11,602 nucleotides of DNA from DASVAL01 sp035649575 (GCA_035649575.1 DASRJH010000079.1:1-11602); one strand, 5' to 3'; counted from the first letter of the stretch, positions 1 through 7,315 are shown. Program-made: numbers and translations. Notes: generated by a model from the letters alone, not told the origin.

Positions 1-53
1 ACGAAGGGCGCTTCGTCCATGAGCCGCTGCAGGCTGGGGTGTGGCGTGTCCAT
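1..53 (-). CDS. ECF-type sigma factor, N-terminal fragment (cut by the window edge)
   Basis: An ATG at 51-53 on the minus strand opens a frame that runs off the left edge and reads MDTPHPSLQRLMDEAPFV (the last codon incomplete). This lines up with the start of the large sigma factor at 3760, which reads MSNEPPPALQRLLDEVPFV: the pattern P-x-LQRL-x-DE-x-PFV is shared at the same distance from the start. I therefore call it the beginning of a paralogous RNA polymerase sigma-70 factor. Only 17 full codons are visible, so no conserved sigma region can be checked, and whether it also carries a membrane segment and CpReg-like modules is unknown. No Shine-Dalgarno is evident. The nearest upstream gene on the same strand is the Uma2-like gene, about 120 bases away. 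Confidence 0.62.
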   Translation of the reverse strand, partial: MDTPHPSLQRLMDEAPF

Positions 54-73
54 GCCGAAGAGACACCGAAGCG

Positions 74-91
74 GTCCGTGTGTGTACGGAC
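74..91. promoter_or_regulatory. Perfect 6-bp inverted repeat with 6-base GT-rich loop
   Basis: GTCCGT (74-79), GTGTGT (80-85), ACGGAC (86-91) form a perfect stem. The element lies 21-38 bases upstream of the ATG of the left-edge sigma gene, and about 83 bases past the Uma2-like stop. No T-run follows on either strand, so it does not look like an intrinsic terminator. It could be an operator or a 5'-UTR hairpin for the sigma gene, or chance. The function is not supported beyond the symmetry itself. Confidence 0.3.
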
Positions 92-173
92 TTCTTGGAA
101 TCCGGCACAAGCTTAGGCTTCGACCGCCTTCCGCGGGGCTCGAGTCGCAGCGGCGGAGCTTCGAACTCGGACT

Positions 174-752
174 CTACGCGCCCTCGGAGAACTCGACTCC
201 GTCGTAGACCTCGGCGAGCGGCAGCTCGCAGCCGATCTCCGACAGCGGGATCGCTGCATCGAGTCCGGCGTGCACCTCGCGCACGAAACCTTGCTCGGCT
301 CGCCGGAACACCACGGCCTGCGCCGACTCCTGCTCGATCAGCAGGTAGGCTGCGAGCGAGGGAATCGCCGTGTAGGCCAGCAGTTTCTCGCCTTCGTCGA
401 TGCGACGAGTCTCCGCCGAAACGATCTCCACGACCACGGCCGGTTCGTCCTGGAACGAGTCGCTCTGCGGATTGGGGCGGCACGTGACCGAGACGTCCGG
501 GTAGTAGAAGCGCACCCCGAACGAAAGCCGCAGGCGGATCTTGGTGTCCGAGTTGAAGGGCCGACACGGACCCTTGCGCAGGCGGTTGGCGAGCGCCACC
601 AGGGAGTTCGTCGCGATCAGGTTGTGCGCGTTGCTCGCCCCCGCCATCGCGTAGGTGAAGCCTCCCACGTACTCGTGCCGCGCAGCGGAACGCACCTCAT
701 CGGCGAGGTATTCCTCCACCGCAACCAGCTCGGGACCCGACAGTTTTCGCAT
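174..752 (-). CDS. Uma2-family (DUF820) PD-(D/E)XK nuclease-like protein
   Basis: A 192-residue protein, about the usual length of the Uma2 family. It carries the family signature: YYPDVSV at residues 83-89 with Asp86, then VVVEIVS at 106-112 with Glu109, then the downstream D-x-G-E-K-L-x-x-Y segment with Lys123. These correspond to the PD and E/K positions of the PD-(D/E)XK nuclease fold. The family is predicted to contain endonucleases, but its substrates and roles are mostly unknown. It is often present in many copies in cyanobacteria and planctomycetes. The start ATG at 750-752 has only a weak GGA upstream. It sits alone between two sigma genes on the same strand, 62 bases after the sigma/CpReg stop. 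No antitoxin, methylase or other partner is seen, so it looks like a solitary gene. Confidence 0.9.
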   Translation of the reverse strand: MRKLSGPELVAVEEYLADEVRSAARHEYVGGFTYAMAGASNAHNLIATNSLVALANRLRKGPCRPFNSDTKIRLRLSFGVRFYYPDVSVTCRPNPQSDSFQDEPAVVVEIVSAETRRIDEGEKLLAYTAIPSLAAYLLIEQESAQAVVFRRAEQGFVREVHAGLDAAIPLSEIGCELPLAEVYDGVEFSEGA

Positions 753-814
753 CGGTCCAACGGTAGCGGCGTGGACATCGACCGCAATCCCTGCGGGCCG
801 CCGCGGCGCGAGTG

Positions 815-3760
815 TCAGCGCACCTCGAGCCGCAGCGGCGGACCTTCGGTCGTGCCGACTGAGAACGCGGCGCTCGCGACGGTGCGTCCCTCGACTTGCA
901 ACGACACGCGGTAGTCACCCGGCGACAGGCACACCTCGCCGGTGGGGTCGTCGCGCAGCGAGACCCACGTCCGCACGAGAAGCTCCGTGCCGCGGTGGAT
1001 GTGCAGCGTGACATCGGTGGGCGGTGTACTCGACGCCGACGCTTTCAGTTCGAAACGCTGGCGCACTCCCGGCTGCAGTTTCACGGTGAGCGAGGACTTC
1101 TCGCCACCGCGCACGGTGAACGGGAGCGACTGCGCGGCGACCGTCTTGCCCTTGACCAGCAACCGGTAGTCGCCCGGCACGAGTGCTCCCGACACCAGCG
1201 CGTCGTGGCTCTCCGAGAAGCCTGTCGAGCCCTTGCCAGCCGCGCTCACGATCGCGAAGTTGACATCGGTCCGGTCGCCTTCGACGCGCACGACCGCGGT
1301 TCCGCCGGCGACCAACTGCACCGACCCCAGATCCCACACCGCGTCGGCCGCAAGCTCGTGCGGCTCGCTCGTGTAGTTCGGGTACGAAGACGCGCGCACG
1401 ATGATGGTCCAGGTACCGGGCACGAGGGGACCGAGTTCGAAGCGTCCCTCCGCATCCGTAGGCTTCATACCGGACTGATCGGGGCGGTCGCTCCGGTGCG
1501 CGTTCACCGAAGCATTGCTGACCGGCAGACCGTCGGGCGCGACGACCTTGCCCGTGATGCGTGCACTGCGCGGCGCCGCCCGCACGGCGCGCAGCTCGAG
1601 CGGACTCTGCTTCGGATCCACGTCCGGGAGCCGCAGCTCCTCGAAGCCGCTCGCGCGCACGCTCACGCTGATGCCGCCCTGTTCGGGGCAGTTGGCGGCC
1701 GTGACCCTTCCCTCGGCGTCGGTCCGCGCGAACACGAACCACGCGTCGCCACCCGACGGGCGGTTCGCGAAGCACTCGACGATCGCTTCCGCGACCGGCG
1801 CGTCCTTCTCGTCGAGCACGCGTATGCGCAGCTCGATCCCGCGCGACAACTGCAGGTCGCAAGTCGCCGTTCCTCCGGCCTCCACGCGCACGCGCCGCGC
1901 TGCCCGGCCAGCTGCGTCCGAGCGGGCCTTCACCTCGAGCTCGCCCGGCGGCAGGCCGCGCAACTCGAACGCGCCGTCGCTCGCCGTGCGCGTGAGCTGA
2001 TGCGAGAAATCCTCCCACCTGCCGATCTCGACGTCGGCATTTGCAACGGGTGCGTTCGCCGCATCGCGCACGACACCGCGCAACACAGCACCGGCGGTCA
2101 GGTCGACGCGCAGGGAAGTCGACGCTGCGGCCGGCACGAGGCACTGTCCGGCCCACGGCGCGTGGCCGATCGCACGCACCTGTACGGGCTGTTCGCCGGC
2201 CGGAATGCCGACGGCGTGGAAGTGGCCGCTCGCGTCGGTGCGCACGAGCGCCGGGATCGGCGGACCGCCATCGCGCTCCATGCCGACGCCTGCAGTGCGG
2301 CCGCGCCCGACGACCACCATGGCGTTCTCGACGGGAGCGCCGTCCGGTCCGAACACGAAACCGTCGACCACGCCGCCAGCGGGACCGAGCTCGAGCCGCA
2401 CCTCGGCAGTGTTGCCCTCCTTGCCATGAATCGTCCGCAGGCGCGAAGACGCGTGGCCCGCGGCGCGTGCGCCGAGCACGCACATCTCCGGCGCACCGCG
2501 CACCGAGAAGCGGCCGTCGGCGCCCGTCGTCGCGAGCGGCTCGAGGTCGGCGTCTGCTCGGCCTGGCATGCCCACCTCGACCATCGCATTGGCCACCGGC
2601 ACACCGGTCGCATCGACCACGATGCCGGTGACCGTGATGCCGACCTCGAGCTCGAGTTCGGTCTCCGTCTTCTTGCCGGCTTCGATCTGGATGCGCGACA
2701 CGCCGCGGCGCAGGCCGCTGCGGTCGCTGATCGTGTACACCGGGCCCGGCGCCAGCGACTCGAACCGGACGTCGCCCGAGGCATCGGTCGTCCGCCGCAG
2801 GCCATCGAAGCGCGCCTCGCCGCCGATGCGGCGCAGCAGCATCGTCACTCCCGCCGCGGGCGTGTGGTCGTCGCCCCAACGCACGTGCAGGATCAGCGTC
2901 CCGGTCGGTGATACCTCGGTCGCGGGCGCGACGACGGCCTCGCGCTGGCCGGGTGCGTCGACGGTCGCCGTCGCGACTGCATCGCGCGGCAGGCTCGCCG
3001 TCGCGATGGTGGGCTGCCCGGCAACGTGGACAGTTGCTGCGGGGTCGGCCGGGACAGGATCCCGCGTCGCCAACAGCACCCACACCGCGGTCGCCGCCAA
3101 CAGCACGCTGACTGCCGTCACCAACTTGGTCTTCATCGTCATCGCGAGTACTCCGATTCCGAGAGTCGACACGGACACGGTGCTCGCCGGCACCAGTGGC
3201 CCGGCCCACGGCATTCCGTTCGCGCCGGCCGCGAACGGCACGAGCGGCAACAACCACGCGCGCCGGTTCCCGCCGTGCTCGGCGTCGAGTCCCTCGCGCA
3301 ACAGCTGCAGCGCGCGGCGAAGCTGGTTCCAGACCGTCGCCACGGGCAGGTCGAGTCGGGCTGCGATCTTTCGCGGCGGCAGCCCTTCGAAGAAGCGCAG
3401 CAGCACGACGGCGCGCAACGCCGCGGGCAATCGATCGACGGCAGCCACGAGCAGCCGCCGCTGCTCCTCACGCTGCATGAGCTCGGCAGACGACGGCACG
3501 CAGCCCGGCGCCACGGCGTCGTGTTCGCGCCTTTGCCGCCGGGACCGGTCGCGCCGCAGATTGCTCGCCACGTTGCGCACGATGCGCCCCAGCCAGGATC
3601 GCGGCTGTTCGACGCCACGGCCGCCGTGCCGCACTGCCTGCAGCCACGTGCGCTGCACGATCTCGTCGGCTTCCTCGGCCAACAGCGTCCGGGCAAGCAG
3701 CCGTACGAACGGCACTTCATCGAGCAGCCGTTGCAAGGCAGGGGGCGGTTCGTTCGACAT
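815..3760 (-). CDS. ECF-type sigma factor fused to a membrane segment and CpReg-like modules
   Basis: 981 residues from the ATG at 3760; a GTG at 3775 would add five. Numbering here is from the GTG. Residues about 20-85 look like sigma region 2 (FVRLLARTLL, ADEIVQRTWL, PRSWLGRIVRNVASNLRRD). Residues about 105-160 look like region 4, with LRAVVLLRFFEGLPPRKIA and the helix-turn-helix LDLPVATVWNQLRRALQLL. A hydrophobic segment at about 216-237 is followed by a Pro/Ala-rich linker, then five visible modules whose openings share a G/R-x-V-x-(D)-x-x-x-x-PV-x-N/E-A-x-V pattern, near residues 380, 467, 563, 647 and 740. They are spaced about 85-95 residues apart and resemble carboxypeptidase regulatory (CarboxypepD_reg) beta-sandwich domains. 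The inferred topology is a cytoplasmic sigma domain with an extracytoplasmic chain. Planctomycete ECF sigma factors with long C-terminal extensions are known as a class. No separate anti-sigma gene adjoins it. No strong ribosome binding site precedes either start. Confidence 0.88.
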   Translation of the reverse strand: MSNEPPPALQRLLDEVPFVRLLARTLLAEEADEIVQRTWLQAVRHGGRGVEQPRSWLGRIVRNVASNLRRDRSRRQRREHDAVAPGCVPSSAELMQREEQRRLLVAAVDRLPAALRAVVLLRFFEGLPPRKIAARLDLPVATVWNQLRRALQLLREGLDAEHGGNRRAWLLPLVPFAAGANGMPWAGPLVPASTVSVSTLGIGVLAMTMKTKLVTAVSVLLAATAVWVLLATRDPVPADPAATVHVAGQPTIATASLPRDAVATATVDAPGQREAVVAPATEVSPTGTLILHVRWGDDHTPAAGVTMLLRRIGGEARFDGLRRTTDASGDVRFESLAPGPVYTISDRSGLRRGVSRIQIEAGKKTETELELEVGITVTGIVVDATGVPVANAMVEVGMPGRADADLEPLATTGADGRFSVRGAPEMCVLGARAAGHASSRLRTIHGKEGNTAEVRLELGPAGGVVDGFVFGPDGAPVENAMVVVGRGRTAGVGMERDGGPPIPALVRTDASGHFHAVGIPAGEQPVQVRAIGHAPWAGQCLVPAAASTSLRVDLTAGAVLRGVVRDAANAPVANADVEIGRWEDFSHQLTRTASDGAFELRGLPPGELEVKARSDAAGRAARRVRVEAGGTATCDLQLSRGIELRIRVLDEKDAPVAEAIVECFANRPSGGDAWFVFARTDAEGRVTAANCPEQGGISVSVRASGFEELRLPDVDPKQSPLELRAVRAAPRSARITGKVVAPDGLPVSNASVNAHRSDRPDQSGMKPTDAEGRFELGPLVPGTWTIIVRASSYPNYTSEPHELAADAVWDLGSVQLVAGGTAVVRVEGDRTDVNFAIVSAAGKGSTGFSESHDALVSGALVPGDYRLLVKGKTVAAQSLPFTVRGGEKSSLTVKLQPGVRQRFELKASASSTPPTDVTLHIHRGTELLVRTWVSLRDDPTGEVCLSPGDYRVSLQVEGRTVASAAFSVGTTEGPPLRLEVR
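3151..3154 (-). promoter_or_regulatory. Possible internal ribosome binding site inside the sigma/CpReg gene
   Basis: On the minus strand GGAG (3154 to 3151) is followed by an 8-base spacer and the in-frame ATG at 3142-3140. That ATG opens MTMKTKLVTAVSVLLAATAV, which has the form of a signal anchor. Initiation here would give a protein of about 775 residues: the membrane segment plus the CpReg-like chain without the sigma domain. The GGAG and spacer match the site at 11000-11003 exactly. The bases are also ordinary coding bases (Gly-Val codons), so chance is possible. Confidence 0.35.
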
Positions 3761-3853
3761 CGGAGACCAAGACACCGCCAGGGGACTATCCTGTACGCGA
3801 AGGTACTGCGATGAGAACTCCTGGCCCCGGTAGCGTCCATCCCACCCCCTCGC

Positions 3854-3859
3854 TAGAGT
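3854..3859 (+). promoter_or_regulatory. Possible -10 element (TAGAGT) just upstream of the Clp N-domain gene
   Basis: TAGAGT matches the TATAAT consensus at four of six positions and ends 11 bases before the ATG at 3871. If used, transcription would begin only a few bases before the start codon, giving a nearly leaderless mRNA. That would fit the absence of a Shine-Dalgarno in front of this ATG. No convincing -35 hexamer lies at the expected distance, so the call is weak. Confidence 0.22.
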
Positions 3860-3870
3860 CCTGCCCCCCT

Positions 3871-4323
3871 ATGTTCGAGGACTTCGCCCCGAAGACTGTC
3901 GTGGCCATCAAGAAGGCCGAAGAGCTCGCGCAGCTGCTGGCCGACGAGTCGGTCGCCACGGGCCACATCATCTACGGGCTCACGGTCGACCAGAGCGTCT
4001 GCCTGAACCACATCTTCCAGGACCTCAACGTCGACCCGGACATGTTCTCGGGCTACGTGAAGAGCCTGCCGCGCGAACCGGCCGTGCCGAACGGCCCGTT
4101 CAATCGCCACGTGAAGACCGTGTTCGAACGCGCGAAGGACGCCGCGCGGCAGCTCGGCAGCACGATCGTCGAGCCCGAGCACCTGGCCCTCGCTCTGCTG
4201 TCGGTCAAGGCCGGCTCGTGCTACGAGACCCTGAAGGAGTTCTCGATCGACCCCGTATACGTGCAGTCGCTGATCCTGCAGGCGATGGGTCTGGACCCCG
4301 AGATGGCGCCCGACTGGTTCTAG
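3871..4323 (+). CDS. Stand-alone Clp N-terminal (Clp repeat) domain protein
   Basis: 150 residues from the ATG at 3871. The opening MFEDFAPKTVVAIKKAEELA and the following GHIIYGLTVD correspond to the first Clp repeat of ClpC/ClpA N-domains, which typically start MFERFT...A...A and contain GTEHILLGL. The second repeat is visible as STIVEPEHLALALLSVKAG with SCYETLKEF. The protein ends there; no AAA+ ATPase module follows. In ClpC and ClpA this domain binds substrates and adaptors, so a free copy may act as an adaptor, decoy or regulator of a Clp ATPase, but that is inference. An in-frame ATG at 3811 would add 20 residues that do not resemble the family, although an AAGG lies upstream of it. It is divergent from the sigma gene and probably co-transcribed with dinB. 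Confidence 0.82.
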   Translation: MFEDFAPKTVVAIKKAEELAQLLADESVATGHIIYGLTVDQSVCLNHIFQDLNVDPDMFSGYVKSLPREPAVPNGPFNRHVKTVFERAKDAARQLGSTIVEPEHLALALLSVKAGSCYETLKEFSIDPVYVQSLILQAMGLDPEMAPDWF

Positions 4324-4364
4324 CGCGCGACCTCGGGCATCCTTGTCGGGACCCGGCGGGGCCC

Positions 4365-5600
4365 GTGTCGGTTCCGCTGCGACGACGAGTGGAACCTCCA
4401 GTCAGCTCTTCGAGCGACCAGCAGCGCACGATCCTGCACGCGGACATGGACGCGTTCTATGCGGCCATCGAGCAGCGCGATCGGCCCGAGCTGCGCGGGA
4501 AGCCCGTGATCGTCGGCGGCTCGGGCAAGCGCCAGGTGGTCAGCACGGCGAGCTACGAAGCTCGCAAGTTCGGCGTGCATTCGGCGATGCCCGGCGTGCG
4601 CGCGAAGCAACTCTGTCCGCACGGCATCTTCGTCGTGCCACGCATGGAGGTCTACGCCGCCGTCGCGGCGCAGGTGCGCGAGGTGTTCGGCCGGTTCACG
4701 GACCTCGTCGAGCCGCTCTCGCTCGACGAAGCGTTCCTCGACGTGACGGGCAGCCGGGCCCTGTTCGGCGACGGCCCGACGATCGGCGCCCGCATCAAGG
4801 CCGAGGTGAAGGGCGCGACGCAGCTCTGCGTGTCGGTCGGCGTCGCGACGTCGAAGTATGTCGCGAAGGTCGCGAGCGATCTGCGGAAACCCGACGCGTT
4901 GGTCGTCGTGCCGCCCGGCACCGAGCGCGCGTTCCTCGCGCCGCTGCCGGTGTCGCGGCTCTGGGGGGTCGGTGCGGTCACGCAGCAGCACCTCGAACGC
5001 GCGGGGCTGCGCACGATCGGCGACGTGCAGGCGCGCACCGAGGCGCAGCTCGTGGCGGCCTTCGGCAAGAACCTCGGCGAACACCTGTACGTGCTCAGCA
5101 ACGGGCTCGACCTGCGCGAGGTCGAGACGGAACGCGCGGCCAAGTCGATCGGGCACGAGATGACGTTCGTCGAGGACCTGACCAGCACCGACGAGGTGCA
5201 CGAGACGTTGCTGCAGCTCGCCGAGATGGTGGGACGCCGGCTTCGCCGCGAGGGTGTGCGCGGCACGGTCGTGCGCCTCAAGCTGCGCCATCCCGACTTC
5301 ACGACGCTCGTGCGCCAGCGCAAGGTGGCGCCGACCGCGGACGACCTCGAGCTCTATCACACAGCACGCGAACTGCTGCACGGCTGCTGGAACGGGAAAC
5401 CCGGTGTGCGGTTGCTCGGCGTGACCGCGGCATCGCTGGTCGGTCACGAGGTGCTCGTGCAGCGCGGGCTGTTCGCATCGTTGCCGAAGAAGAGGGAACA
5501 GGTACTGCGCGCGATGGACGCGATCCGCGACCGCCACGGCGAGAACGCGGTGCGGCACGGCGGCGAACGGCGCCATACCACGCCGTGGGGCCCTGAGTGA
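4365..5600 (+). CDS. dinB: DNA polymerase IV (Y-family translesion polymerase)
   Basis: 411 residues from the GTG at 4365, close to the usual 350-420 for DinB. It carries out error-prone bypass synthesis past damaged template bases in the cytoplasm. Visible motifs: HADMDAFYAAIEQRD at residues 25-39, with metal-binding Asp27 and the steric-gate position at Tyr32; GKPVIVGG at 45-52; the YEARKFG region at 64-70; and the catalytic SLDEAFLDVTG at 119-129 with Asp121 and Glu122. Helix-hairpin-helix palm-linker and little-finger sequences follow. No clear QLxLF clamp-binding peptide is seen at the C-terminus. The GTG at 4365 has GGCGGGG close upstream; a GTG at 4389 is an alternative that removes eight residues and lacks such a site. 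It starts about 41 bases after the Clp N-domain gene and ends 23 bases from the convergent gene. No LexA-type operator was recognised. Confidence 0.95.
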   Translation: MSVPLRRRVEPPVSSSSDQQRTILHADMDAFYAAIEQRDRPELRGKPVIVGGSGKRQVVSTASYEARKFGVHSAMPGVRAKQLCPHGIFVVPRMEVYAAVAAQVREVFGRFTDLVEPLSLDEAFLDVTGSRALFGDGPTIGARIKAEVKGATQLCVSVGVATSKYVAKVASDLRKPDALVVVPPGTERAFLAPLPVSRLWGVGAVTQQHLERAGLRTIGDVQARTEAQLVAAFGKNLGEHLYVLSNGLDLREVETERAAKSIGHEMTFVEDLTSTDEVHETLLQLAEMVGRRLRREGVRGTVVRLKLRHPDFTTLVRQRKVAPTADDLELYHTARELLHGCWNGKPGVRLLGVTAASLVGHEVLVQRGLFASLPKKREQVLRAMDAIRDRHGENAVRHGGERRHTTPWGPE

Positions 5601-5623
5601 CGTCGGGCACAGGCGCCGTCCGA

Positions 5624-7219
5624 TCAGTTCTTGGCCGGCGCGACTTCGAAGGCGACACGCAGCGCCTTGCTCTCGACGACGTCGCGTGGTCCGTTCGCCT
5701 GCAGATGCAGCCAGCGGCGGCCGGCGAACGTCTCGAGCACGGCGTGGCCGAGCACGAGCGGCAGTTCCTCGCCCGTCGCGAGCGAGCCGCGCACCGTGGC
5801 GCGCACGCTCGCGCAGGACGCCGGCAACAGCGTGTCGGCGGCGATCCTCACGGGCACCGAGGCACCGCGCTGTTTGTCGGTGCCGAACATGTCCCAGCCG
5901 CGCGCGTGGAAACCCGCGGCCCATTCGACGTGAACGGTGAACGCGCCGCCGGTGGCCGGCTCGACGCGGATCGTCTCGCGCGCATCGACCGTGGCGCGGA
6001 ACGGCCGCAGCGTCGGGTCGCCGAGCAACACGCGGTTGGCGCCGCCGCCCTGCATCACGTGTTCGCCGTTCTTCACGATCACTCCGTCGACCGCGAGGTC
6101 GAGGCGCAGGGGCCCCTTCGCCGCGAGCAGCACGTCGTCGTAGGTCGACTTGAGGATCTCGCCGAGCGACGCGCCGTGCTGCAGCGCGAACGAGGTTTCG
6201 CGCAGCACTGCGAGGCCGTGGTTCGGACCCACGGGAGCGAGCAGTGCCGTCGCGCCCGCATCGAGGAACGCGAGGCCGAGGCTCTGCTCGAGCGGCAGCT
6301 CGTGCACGGTGCCGTGCGGTGCCTTGCCGAACGTCGAGACGATGTCGCCTTCGAGCCAGACGTCGTGCGTTGCCGCGGAGTGACACGTGCCGCTCCACAC
6401 GATGGCGCCGGCAAGGGCTTGGGCGCGCACCTGGTCGGCGAGCACGCGCGGCATCGCGCCGTCGGGATCGCTCCCGACGCGCTGCGGCTCGTAGTCCCAA
6501 TGCAACTCGCGCTTCAGGTTGCGCTTGCCTTCGAACAGCCAGATGCCCTGCGGGTCGCCGTTGCCGCTGAAAGTGAGCACGGACGCCTCTGCGAGCCTGG
6601 GCAGCGTCGCCGCGACGAACGTGCGCACGTCGGGGTCCTTCTCGACGCAGCCGAAGTAGAAGCTGTCGCCGGCGAAGCCGGCCGCCTTCTCGAGCTCCGA
6701 GCGATGGCCGCGGTAGGTCGTCGAGCGCATGCCCGTGGTCACGCCGGCGGAATGCCAGACGCCTGAGCGCAGGCCGTCGCGGTGCAGCGCCTCGGTGCGC
6801 TGCCACAGGCCGTCGAGCGCCTTGGCGTCGCGCGCCGTCAGGTAGCCGAACGTCGCGTCGAGCAGCGCATCGCCGTCGAGGTCGCAGAGCGACAGCAGGA
6901 TGCTGCGATGCAGCATCATGTGGAAGCGCTCGGGGCGCACGAAGAACAGGATGTCGGTCGGCGCGTTCGCGTCCGCGAGCAACGCGCGCAGCGCCTTCGC
7001 GTCCCGGCCATCCCAGTCGATCACCTTCGCACCGTGGAACGCAGCGGCCTTCACCGCGACCGCGCCGAACTCCGTGTCGATCGGGTCCACGGCCGCGAGC
7101 GCGATCCTCACGACCGCGACGCGTTGCTCGCGCGCAGGAGCCGCCTGCTCCTGAGGCGACGGCGCGGCGACCAGCAGGAGGGCGACGAGCGGAACGGCGG
7201 CGCGGTGCATGGCCGCCAT
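5624..7219 (-). CDS. Secreted caspase-fold (peptidase C25-like) protein, probably lacking the catalytic His
   Basis: 531 residues. An N-terminal hydrophobic stretch (HRAAVPLVALLLVAAPS) looks like a signal peptide; the second ATG, at 7210, gives the neater one. The body has features I associate with gingipain/C25-type caspase folds: a strand then FSGNGDPQGIWLF at 217-229, where GHG is usual; a strand then WSGTCHSAATH at 275-285, placing Cys279 where the catalytic Cys belongs; FLDAGATALLAPVGP at 318-332; and NRVLLGDPTLRPF at 395-407, like the LGDP-x-LR motif that closes such domains. The C-terminal 120 residues look like a beta-rich domain. The expected His is Asn220, so peptidase activity is doubtful unless another His serves. 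The assignment is by motif order only and the substrate is unknown. It is convergent with dinB and divergent from the 840-residue gene. Confidence 0.6.
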   Translation of the reverse strand: MAAMHRAAVPLVALLLVAAPSPQEQAAPAREQRVAVVRIALAAVDPIDTEFGAVAVKAAAFHGAKVIDWDGRDAKALRALLADANAPTDILFFVRPERFHMMLHRSILLSLCDLDGDALLDATFGYLTARDAKALDGLWQRTEALHRDGLRSGVWHSAGVTTGMRSTTYRGHRSELEKAAGFAGDSFYFGCVEKDPDVRTFVAATLPRLAEASVLTFSGNGDPQGIWLFEGKRNLKRELHWDYEPQRVGSDPDGAMPRVLADQVRAQALAGAIVWSGTCHSAATHDVWLEGDIVSTFGKAPHGTVHELPLEQSLGLAFLDAGATALLAPVGPNHGLAVLRETSFALQHGASLGEILKSTYDDVLLAAKGPLRLDLAVDGVIVKNGEHVMQGGGANRVLLGDPTLRPFRATVDARETIRVEPATGGAFTVHVEWAAGFHARGWDMFGTDKQRGASVPVRIAADTLLPASCASVRATVRGSLATGEELPLVLGHAVLETFAGRRWLHLQANGPRDVVESKALRVAFEVAPAKN

Positions 7220-7315
7220 CGTAGTGCCGGTCGGGCGGGGACCAGCTCGCTACCTGTGGCGGAGGACTTCTTGCCGCTTCCCCTGCAATGTCCGCGCGGC
7301 CATCGTAGGCACAGC

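Noticed and set aside
896..2911. Long plus-strand frame opposite the sigma/CpReg gene
   Set aside because: It is rich in Arg, His and Ala without any domain pattern, as expected for the antisense of a GC-rich gene. The minus strand has clear sigma and CpReg-like motifs.
4218..4364. Upstream extension of dinB
   Set aside because: It overlaps the Clp N-domain gene by more than 100 bases and adds residues unlike DinB. The family starts just before the HADMDAF motif.
6782..7315. Upstream extension of the 840-residue gene
   Set aside because: The extension is antisense to the 5' part of the C25-like gene and its composition is shadow-like. The ATG at 7316 gives a proper signal anchor.
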